64,000 nt of DNA from positions 1-64,000 of the forward strand of contig CALODM010000039.1 of assembly GCA_942492125.1 (NCBI GenBank), given 5' to 3'. Below, piece after piece: positions 57,169 through 64,000 of this stretch. The notes beneath the pieces are model-generated. The model was not told the origin of the DNA and did not search any database. It worked only from the letters and a program-made list of their open reading frames with translations. This DNA is from BCD1 sp942492125. Its GTDB lineage: Bacteria > Bacteroidota > Bacteroidia > Chitinophagales > Saprospiraceae. The translations under genes were made by a program, and so were the position numbers. Every line of letters begins with the position of its first letter. Position 1 is the stretch's first letter.

Positions 57169-60100
57169 TTACATTCTTACAAATATAAGTGTGGAGGTCC
57201 GATCCTCAGCAAATAAAACCAGGACATAATTACCTGCCGTCCTCAAACCTTCTGCGAATAATTCAAATTCATATGTACCTTCATAGAGGTAACCCAGCCG
57301 TTTTTCATACATTTCCTTACCGCGCATATCGAAAATTTTCACATCCACAAAGCGACTTTCCGGTAATTCAAATGCAATCCTCACGGGATCGAAAACAGAT
57401 CCCGGGTTGTTGAGAACTTTCACCCTGAACGGATTTTTATTTACATCCTTCACTGCATTTGGATGAGTAATGTTGCTATCATAACTTTCAGAAATAATAC
57501 TTTCTACAAAATATCCTGTATTACCTCTTGAAAGTTCCGGAAAAAAAACATTACCACTTCCGGACTCGTGTGGTTGCCAGGTGACAACTTCCTGCCGTAA
57601 CTTCGTTGAATCCTCAACAGTTTGACTTCTGTCGTGTTTATAGGCGATCCTCCGGACACCACCGGATTCGTTTACTCCGGAGACGGTGACAGCATGACCA
57701 CCACGCCTTATTCCATTGACGTATTTACCGTAAACCAGTTCCACATCTTCTCCGCGTTCCATCTCTTGTTTCAGAAATTCCCAGGAAGGTTTTTGGTTAG
57801 GGGCTGTATTGTGGTTTTCGGCTGTATGGTTCCAGTTGGTATTTGGAGAGGCAATATCGGACGTATCGAAAACCATCCCCTGGAATTTGACATGAACCGG
57901 CAGTTGGTGTTCGTCAATAAATGCCAGTTTGGCCTCAATGAAAGCCTGGTTATTCATGTGTACACCTCCATTGTTTGGCCGGTTCATCAAACCACTTAAT
58001 TCTTGGAGTTTTTCCCGAAGTGTGGTATTGGTGGATGGGATGCTGTCCGGGTAGGTAGCTTCCAGCCAATGCATACTATTGGCGGCAGAGGCCGGTACGC
58101 AGGCGTTTCTGTCACCGGCATAAGTATCCGTTGCCGAGTGGCCTGTGGAGTCCAGGTCAATATTCGGAATTGTACAACCTCTATACACATAAGTGGTTAC
58201 ACTATCAGGATTGTGAACCGGGAATTCCGGGTCTATTACGAAGTCTTCAATCTCGGCTTCGCCTTCTGAACCATCACCCACATCTACTTCACTTTCAATA
58301 ACCGGCAGGTCTACTTCCATTTCTGCATCAAAGAAGGAATCCACAATAAGTTCTTCGGTTACGCTGATTTCCAAATGTATTTTCTCCAGAACAGTCAGGT
58401 CTTCCACACCAATTAATTTTAGATCGAACCAGGTTGAAAACTGATTGATATCGTAAAAAGGTGGTAGCAAAATATTGCGCAATACCCATGCTTCCTGTCC
58501 TATGTCAGGTACGCTGGCTCTAACATTGACAAACCTTTGATAATCCAGTGGAGGAAAACGGAAGGTGAATGAAGCGAGCCTGTCGTATGGAATGAAACCT
58601 TCTTCAATAAATACGATCCTTTCAAGCAGCAGGTCAAAAATGTCGTGGGTAACCATCGGGTCATAACTTTCGGACACTACGCTTTCTATCCAACAATAAC
58701 CATTGGGGCCGTCATAACCGCCGAGTCTTCCCCAGTCATCCTGGTTGATCCAGTCGTGATAGGATTGGGCAGTGCCGCCCGGTGCGCTTTGGTCACCATC
58801 ATCTTTGATGAAAATTCCCCGGGTATTATTGTCCTCATAATATCCGGAAGCTGTGACCCAGTGGCCGCCGTGTCGGTTTCCATTGACATCGTACCACCCG
58901 AAGAGTATTTCCACGTCTTCACCATTATCCATTTCCTGTTTAAAAAACTCCCAGGAAGGAGGTTTTTGGGCGGAAGTGGAACCCTGGTTTTCTGCTTCGT
59001 GTCCATACAATGGGTTGGGACTGGCAATGGATTCGTTTTGCAACCACCAGCTTTGGTATTTTACATGTATCGGTAGTTGATGTTCATCAATATATCCCAG
59101 TTTACCTTTCACCAGTTGGGTCGTGGTTACACCCGCTCCGTTTTCACGATCCATATGGCCGCTCATGGATTCCATAGCTTCCCGGTGAGTTGTACCAGTA
59201 TTGGGGATGTCAGGATGTGTATTTTCGAGCCATTTCATGCTGTTGGCTGCTGCTGCCGGTCCGCAAGCATTATGATCTCCTGCATAATCAGGAGAAGCCG
59301 GGTGGGCGCCATTGTCCAGGTCAATGTTGGGAACTTCACAATCTCTGAATTCATATTCAAAAAAGATGAGCGGATTATAATCGATGTATGTTATATCGGT
59401 AGGCGGCGCAACGGTTTCAGATTCTGTCGGGTTATTGATCAACACATCATAGGTGTAATCAAATACAGGCTGGATCGGCCATAATTCGACGGGAAAACCA
59501 TTTGGCAGGACTTCCGGCGATATGATGACATATAACCCAATGTCAGTAATCTCTATTCCCTCCATGAATCCAAGTTTGCTGAAGTCGAACCAGTAATCAA
59601 GTGTTGGCGGCTCATAATGGGGAGCAAGTGGTAAATTTTTCACTATCCATTCCACAGTACCTTCTATCGGATTCATTGCCATGACATTGGCGTAAGTCAT
59701 AAATTCATTATTCACATAATGGATTCTGAAAATACCGTACAGCGAATTTTGTATAGGGAAGGGGTTGATCATATCCACCTGGAAAACTTCATAATCCACG
59801 ATCGGAGGATCTACTACAAAATCCATTTCCATGATATTGTTAAAGGGGTTGTCATCTTCTATAAAAGTGACCTCTGCTCTGAAAAGATAGATGCCCGGGG
59901 CGAAAGGGGTCCAGGTTTCCGGATAGGAGTTAATTATTTGAGGCATATTGCCTGGTAGTACAGTTATATATTGGTTGAATTCGAAAATAGGCTCATCTCC
60001 GTGAAATATACTCATGGTTACCATGCCTTCAAATAAGGGAAGGCCTCCCTGATTGACAATGGTAACACTGAGGTCTACTGCTTCATTCGCAAATACAGGA

Positions 60101-60231
60101 GGTTGAGGTGAGTTGATTTCGAGAATTGTGGCGTCCTGGGCCGTCAATACCAATGAGAGCAGCTCAAAGACCATGATCAGGATAAAGATCTTTTCCTTGA
60201 TGGCGGACAGGCGAGATTTTGTTTTTTCCAT
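57169..60231 (-). CDS. Secreted protein with two C39-like cysteine peptidase domains
   Basis: 1020 residues. Membrane/signal segment (FILIMVFELLSLVLTAQ), a CARDB-like beta domain (35-145), then two copies of the same ~220-residue unit. Copy 1 has NACGPAAAANSM (Cys 323) and RHGGHWVTASG (His 457); copy 2 has NACVPASAANSM (Cys 711) and RRGGHAVTVSG (His 846). Both share IPNIDLD...YAGDxNAC, YIDEHQLPIHVK-type and SWEFxKQEM segments. C-x-x-x-A plus GGHxVT is the C39/papain-like layout. The last ~85 residues form a T9SS-like sorting domain (FRVKVLNNPGSVFDPVR). Probably an extracellular protease or inhibitor-like pair. Catalysis not demonstrated. Confidence 0.85.
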   Translation of the reverse strand: MEKTKSRLSAIKEKIFILIMVFELLSLVLTAQDATILEINSPQPPVFANEAVDLSVTIVNQGGLPLFEGMVTMSIFHGDEPIFEFNQYITVLPGNMPQIINSYPETWTPFAPGIYLFRAEVTFIEDDNPFNNIMEMDFVVDPPIVDYEVFQVDMINPFPIQNSLYGIFRIHYVNNEFMTYANVMAMNPIEGTVEWIVKNLPLAPHYEPPTLDYWFDFSKLGFMEGIEITDIGLYVIISPEVLPNGFPVELWPIQPVFDYTYDVLINNPTESETVAPPTDITYIDYNPLIFFEYEFRDCEVPNIDLDNGAHPASPDYAGDHNACGPAAAANSMKWLENTHPDIPNTGTTHREAMESMSGHMDRENGAGVTTTQLVKGKLGYIDEHQLPIHVKYQSWWLQNESIASPNPLYGHEAENQGSTSAQKPPSWEFFKQEMDNGEDVEILFGWYDVNGNRHGGHWVTASGYYEDNNTRGIFIKDDGDQSAPGGTAQSYHDWINQDDWGRLGGYDGPNGYCWIESVVSESYDPMVTHDIFDLLLERIVFIEEGFIPYDRLASFTFRFPPLDYQRFVNVRASVPDIGQEAWVLRNILLPPFYDINQFSTWFDLKLIGVEDLTVLEKIHLEISVTEELIVDSFFDAEMEVDLPVIESEVDVGDGSEGEAEIEDFVIDPEFPVHNPDSVTTYVYRGCTIPNIDLDSTGHSATDTYAGDRNACVPASAANSMHWLEATYPDSIPSTNTTLREKLQELSGLMNRPNNGGVHMNNQAFIEAKLAFIDEHQLPVHVKFQGMVFDTSDIASPNTNWNHTAENHNTAPNQKPSWEFLKQEMERGEDVELVYGKYVNGIRRGGHAVTVSGVNESGGVRRIAYKHDRSQTVEDSTKLRQEVVTWQPHESGSGNVFFPELSRGNTGYFVESIISESYDSNITHPNAVKDVNKNPFRVKVLNNPGSVFDPVRIAFELPESRFVDVKIFDMRGKEMYEKRLGYLYEGTYEFELFAEGLRTAGNYVLVLFAEDRTSTLIFVRM

Positions 60232-60433
60232 GACAACAAATTTGTTATGAACGAACTGAATTTTGTTGTCAATTGAGTGAATGTGCTGTTGGAAAGTAGT
60301 ATGCTTACCAGGATGGGTTTAGAGTGAAATGACAAATGATATAACAAAAATATTTTACCATTGAGTCCACAGGTAATTTAAGCCTTTTTTGGATAATATT
60401 CAAGGTGGTACACCATAGCAAATTATATAAAAA

Positions 60434-62518
60434 TCAAAAATTGAAAATGAAAGCCCCCTGTTGACTGCAATCCCAGTATTTCAGGTGGTTTTCATGGCAC
60501 CAATCCATCCATCTTTTCCTTTGTCGATAGCTGGTGGAGCCATCGAGGATGAGGGATGAACATTCCAACCATTTCATCACCGAGTTCGGAGCTTGTTTGG
60601 AATTTCCCGAAATGATCAAAAAATCAATTTTTGTTTTTTGAGGAGGTAAACCGGATTGCCCATTGAGGCAATAGAGATGTTTGTCAAAAAACTGTATGTA
60701 ACCCTCGTGCAGGCGAATATTTCCCTGCCTGAAAAATATACTGTCAGACTTTATATACTGTTGACTCCTGACAGATCTGAACTGCTGATGGCCCAGGGTA
60801 GCATAAGTCAACCGATTGTCTTTTGGCTCAAAAGTGGTCAAAGAATAAACTTTTGTTCCATCGAAGAAATCAATGATGGAGCCATTTTTATTATGATAAA
60901 CCGTTATGTTTCGCTGGAACAGTTGGCTATAGGTTTGCACCATGTTTTTGCAAGACAGGAGTACTATCAATGCCCCCAGAAAAATTATACTGCCGGCTTT
61001 TCTCTTTTCAATGATGTAGATCAAACAGATGATGCAGGCTGTAATCAGTGCCAGGGTCAGCGGATCAATCCAAAGATCTGATATCAGGTTGCCGGGCAGT
61101 TCCTGTAATTTGAAAATGAGGTGGTTCATGCACAAAACAGTATAGTATAAAAGTTTCCCAATCAACCGTCCAAGTACAGGCACCTGGTCTAAAGCAAAAA
61201 GTGTTAATCCCAGTGGCAGGATGAAACCTGCAGCCGGTACGACGATGATGCCCGAGAGCCAGAAATACAAGGGGATTTTGTGGAAATAATACAAACTCAA
61301 TGGGAAGGTGCCGGTTTGCGCAGCAAAAGAAACACTGATCAACTGCCAGAAATAATCGATCGACTTTCGTGGACTGTACCATAACCGATAGATCAGCGGC
61401 TGAAAATAGACGATACTGGCAACAGCCAGGTATGACAATTGGAAACCCGGAGCAAAAATTAAAAAAGGATCGATCACCAGCAGACAAAATGCAGATCCCG
61501 CGAGGGTGTTATAAATGCTGGCTTCTCTTTTGATGGCTTTCCCAATCGCTATAAAACTAAACATGGTAGCTGATCTCAGTACGGAGGGAGCAGCTCCCGT
61601 TATCAGCGCAAACATCCACAAACTCCATATGAGTATCAGCGTCTTAAGAGGAGTCGTTAGTTGGTGCCTGAACGGGATTTTACGGAGCAAAAGCATTACC
61701 ATCAGGTAAATAAATCCCGTATGCAATCCGGAAACCGCCAACACATGCATTGCACCGGTGTTGGCGTAGGCCGCTTTAGTTTCTTTATCCAGGCCCGGTT
61801 TGTAACCGAGAATTAGCGCTGATGCCACTGATCCTTCCCTTTCGGAAGGAAGATGTTTTTTTAGTATTTCTAAACATTTATTCTGAATTTTTCGCGATAA
61901 TCCCAGAATGGAAAACGGCGTGGAGTGATTGATTTTTTGCCATTTACCTTCCTTTATGTATGCGGTATAGTGAATGTTTTGAGTATGCAGGTATTTTGAA
62001 AAATCGAATACTTTGGGGTTGAGCGGTTTGGAGGCGGGAGCTATATAAGCCTTGGCAAGAATAGTGTCACCAATACCCATTCCCCGGCATAGCGTATCCA
62101 TAGGAATATAAGCAAGTAAACGTCCTCTTGCCTGTGTCAGGGTATCGGTACCCATTTGTGAAATTTTGAAAATTATCTGGTAGTTTTTGCCCTTCGGAGT
62201 CATTTCTTTGATGGTGCCCAAAAAAATAATTTCCTGATTAGCTTGGCAGCGAAAATGTAATGGCTGGTTGTTTTCCTGGTGAAAAAAGTGGAGTCCCATA
62301 CCGATAAAAATTAACAACAGGTTGGTTATCAACCCAAAAAACCATCGGTGTTTTCTTTGGATCCGTTTATTGGATAGTATAAATATCGGGATGATCAGAG
62401 AGGCTAAAAACAAGACACTCCTCCAGTTAAATAGTTCCAACTGCGTCATTTCCTGCAATACAATTCCAACAATTAGCGGAATGAGCAGTCGTACAAATGG
62501 TATGGGGCGGAGGTTCAT
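60434..62518 (-). CDS. comEC: ComEC/Rec2-family DNA uptake channel
   Basis: 694 residues. An N-terminal OB-like domain (DUF4131) after two membrane spans, then the Competence domain: SALILGYKPGLDKETKAAYANTGAMHVLAVSGLHTGFIY, then ALITGAAPSVLRSATMFSFIAIGKA and a long run of membrane segments. The C-terminal metallo-beta-lactamase-like part looks reduced (last ~150 residues, no clear HxHxDH), as in many Bacteroidota ComEC proteins. It carries single-stranded DNA across the inner membrane during natural transformation. Confidence 0.92.
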   Translation of the reverse strand: MNLRPIPFVRLLIPLIVGIVLQEMTQLELFNWRSVLFLASLIIPIFILSNKRIQRKHRWFFGLITNLLLIFIGMGLHFFHQENNQPLHFRCQANQEIIFLGTIKEMTPKGKNYQIIFKISQMGTDTLTQARGRLLAYIPMDTLCRGMGIGDTILAKAYIAPASKPLNPKVFDFSKYLHTQNIHYTAYIKEGKWQKINHSTPFSILGLSRKIQNKCLEILKKHLPSEREGSVASALILGYKPGLDKETKAAYANTGAMHVLAVSGLHTGFIYLMVMLLLRKIPFRHQLTTPLKTLILIWSLWMFALITGAAPSVLRSATMFSFIAIGKAIKREASIYNTLAGSAFCLLVIDPFLIFAPGFQLSYLAVASIVYFQPLIYRLWYSPRKSIDYFWQLISVSFAAQTGTFPLSLYYFHKIPLYFWLSGIIVVPAAGFILPLGLTLFALDQVPVLGRLIGKLLYYTVLCMNHLIFKLQELPGNLISDLWIDPLTLALITACIICLIYIIEKRKAGSIIFLGALIVLLSCKNMVQTYSQLFQRNITVYHNKNGSIIDFFDGTKVYSLTTFEPKDNRLTYATLGHQQFRSVRSQQYIKSDSIFFRQGNIRLHEGYIQFFDKHLYCLNGQSGLPPQKTKIDFLIISGNSKQAPNSVMKWLECSSLILDGSTSYRQRKRWMDWCHENHLKYWDCSQQGAFIFNF

Positions 62519-62521
62519 TTT

Positions 62522-62553
62522 AATTACGAATTACGAATTACGAATTACGAATT
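62522..62553. repeat. 7-bp AATTACG tandem at the end of the four-helix gene
   Basis: Four AATTACG units in a row. They overlap the stop codon and last codons (IRNS) of the minus-strand four-helix-bundle gene. Related units recur at 62976-62997. Confidence 0.8.
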
Positions 62554-62891
62554 GTTTTTTGAATGCTGCCTAAAATTTTCAATAATTCAGTTACATCATC
62601 CAATAGGGGCATTCCATTTTCTAGTTTCAGGTAATTTGATGCCATTAAGATCTTTAACCAATAGTGGGTTTCTCGAGCTTCTTTATAGGCGATTGTGAGT
62701 TTCGAATAAAAATCTTTTCTGGATTGCCCTCCCAACGCTTCTTCAATATTGGCTCCAATGGAGGTTCCTGACCTCAGTAATTGCTTGGAAAGAATATATT
62801 CTCGGTTTTCCCGGCGAAGGGTTTTATAACATTCCACTATTTTTAGTGCAAAGGCAAAACTTTTATCTCGAATAGGATTGTTAGCTTTCAT
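62538..62891 (-). CDS. Four-helix-bundle protein (S23 / intervening-sequence family)
   Basis: 117 residues. Signature segments KSFAFALKIVECYKTL, LLRSGTSIGANIEEALGGQSRKDFYSKL and KEARETHYWLKIL match the four-helix-bundle proteins first described in rRNA intervening sequences and now common in Bacteroidota, often as stand-alone genes bordered by repeats. Complete length. Its 3' end is formed by AATTACG repeats. Function unknown; pentameric RNA- or membrane-associated roles are only suggested for the family. Confidence 0.92.
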   Translation of the reverse strand: MKANNPIRDKSFAFALKIVECYKTLRRENREYILSKQLLRSGTSIGANIEEALGGQSRKDFYSKLTIAYKEARETHYWLKILMASNYLKLENGMPLLDDVTELLKILGSIQKTIRNS

Positions 62892-63047
62892 TTAGAATGA
62901 TAATTATGCTTTGAAAAAATTCAAATTATGAATTCGAAACCAGCCTGACAACGTCTGGAGGCAGGTTCCAAATTCGTAATTCCAAATTCGTAATTGTTTC
63001 TATATATAAAAGCCGCGAGAAGGGCAAACGTGACAAAAAAAGTATAA

Positions 63048-64000
63048 CTATTTATGAAAATTCAGACCAATGCCCAGTTTGTATTCCAGTAAAACGGGGA
63101 TATTGCCGGAAATGAGATGTAACCGAATAGTGTTGGATAATAACCCGGAACGAAGGCCTGCAAGTACATTGATGCCCAGCTTTTGGGTGGTAAAATATTC
63201 ATAAGGTAGGATCAGCCGGCGGGTATCCTCAGGCAGAGGACGCAATTCATCGGGCACGGTATATAAACCCGGGCCAACACCAAAATAAAAACCTTTGGAC
63301 AGGGTGAGTTCGTAATTATACAGATAATAAACCGAAAGAAAACGAGTTTGATCCGTAGCATTGGTCACCAGGAGATCGGTATTGTCGATATAGGCTACTG
63401 TACCACGGTCGTACCCTGCATACCGGGTTATGAAGGCCGCTCCAAACCCTAAAAAATGCTCATTTTTCAAGCGGAACTGCAGGTCGGCTCCTAAAAATTG
63501 AGCTCCGGAATATTTCTCAAAATCGAGGGAGGCCATCAACCCTGCGTTTAATTCAATTCTGAAAATTAGGTGTTCAAAACGTTTTTCCACAAATTCAGGT
63601 TTATAAAACCGTACTTCTTTTTCTGTTTTGTCCGTCAGGCCAAAATTTATTGCTGTCCCCAAAAACAGCATGGGCCGAATACTTTCCTTTGAGTTGTGAT
63701 GGTACTCTACATAAAATCGCATCCGGTCAATCTTGTGGCCCATACGAATGAGCCAGCCATAAAATACCGGTGGATTGACGAGAAAAATATCTGTCGGTTG
63801 ATTGGCTCTGAAAACCTTTTGTTTATAGCTGCGAAACCTGTTCAGGCTGAAGCCAAAACCCAATACCGGTTTAAAATATTCAAAGTTGATATGAAAATCA
63901 CCGAGTAACTGGAGCGACTCAAAACTTTTTAGGCGATTGAGATCATCCGGCGTATCAGGAACCAGGGTAGAAAAGAGTGTTTTATGATCCGGGAAAAGGG
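63048..64000 (-). CDS. Outer-membrane or periplasmic beta-rich protein (runs off right edge)
   Basis: The minus frame is open to the window edge (317+ residues; residues such as HKTLFSTLVPDTPDDLNRLK precede the first in-frame TTG). Many amphipathic strands alternate with turns (FRIELNAGLMASLDFEKYSGAQFLGADLQFRLK, YYLYNYELTLSKGFYFGVGPGLYTV), ending VLLEYKLGIGLNFHK. This suggests a membrane barrel. No family recognised. The start and any signal peptide lie outside. Confidence 0.6.
   Translation of the reverse strand, partial: LFPDHKTLFSTLVPDTPDDLNRLKSFESLQLLGDFHINFEYFKPVLGFGFSLNRFRSYKQKVFRANQPTDIFLVNPPVFYGWLIRMGHKIDRMRFYVEYHHNSKESIRPMLFLGTAINFGLTDKTEKEVRFYKPEFVEKRFEHLIFRIELNAGLMASLDFEKYSGAQFLGADLQFRLKNEHFLGFGAAFITRYAGYDRGTVAYIDNTDLLVTNATDQTRFLSVYYLYNYELTLSKGFYFGVGPGLYTVPDELRPLPEDTRRLILPYEYFTTQKLGINVLAGLRSGLLSNTIRLHLISGNIPVLLEYKLGIGLNFHK

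Overview
The window reads as a chromosomal segment of a Bacteroidota bacterium, most likely of the Saprospirales type (inference). Supporting signs: about eleven secreted proteins end in the type IX secretion (T9SS) sorting domain with a PNP motif. There is a one-piece hybrid two-component regulator (sensor propeller, kinase, receiver and AraC domains), a TonB-dependent receptor, TAnnTTTG-type -7 boxes, and many small AT-rich interspersed repeats. No rRNA, tRNA, CRISPR array or intact transposase was seen.

Left third (1-24.5 kb) is an accessory region in flux. At the left edge a frameshifted CHAT-protease gene overlaps, by ATGA, a STAND-type P-loop NTPase that runs off the window; this resembles a conflict or programmed-death module. 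Next come secreted repeat proteins on the minus strand: a leucine-rich-repeat gene (broken), kelch A (broken), an intact 1474-residue hybrid regulator, and kelch B (one nonsense codon). A second block at 19.9-24.4 kb holds intact kelch C and D followed by a truncated copy of the same regulator. In transcription order both blocks read regulator then kelch, so the unit appears to have been duplicated. The LRR and kelch B genes share near-identical flanks on both sides around unrelated cores, and their sorting domains look mosaic. Between the blocks lie a small membrane protein, an AraC regulator with an SDR oxidoreductase, a decayed GH95-type fucosidase, a DUF2235 hydrolase, and several MITE-like elements.

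Middle (24.5-45 kb) is mostly intact. It holds an Xaa-Pro aminopeptidase, an S41-like protease, a glycine-rich secreted protein, a 1080-residue FG-GAP protein and an M1 aminopeptidase. A redox-linked cluster follows: a secreted TlpA-like protein, an ECF sigma factor, and a membrane protein that looks like an anti-sigma factor fused to a degenerate thioredoxin domain. After that come small lipoproteins, a prolyl oligopeptidase whose lipoprotein leader is cut off by a stop codon, a histidine kinase and a PhzF protein.

Right third (45-64 kb) carries a giant BNR/PKD/LamG secreted protein, riboflavin synthase, a patatin phospholipase and a T9SS cargo protein. It also has a probable metal-uptake operon (His-rich membrane protein, lipoprotein, ZnuD-like TonB receptor), a glycerophosphodiesterase, a secreted protein with two C39-like cysteine-protease domains, ComEC, a four-helix-bundle protein embedded in a repeat, and a partial outer-membrane protein.

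The density of frame disruptions in the first 5 kb and at 10-18 kb contrasts with very long intact frames elsewhere. This suggests local decay, phase variation or local assembly error; sequence alone cannot separate these.
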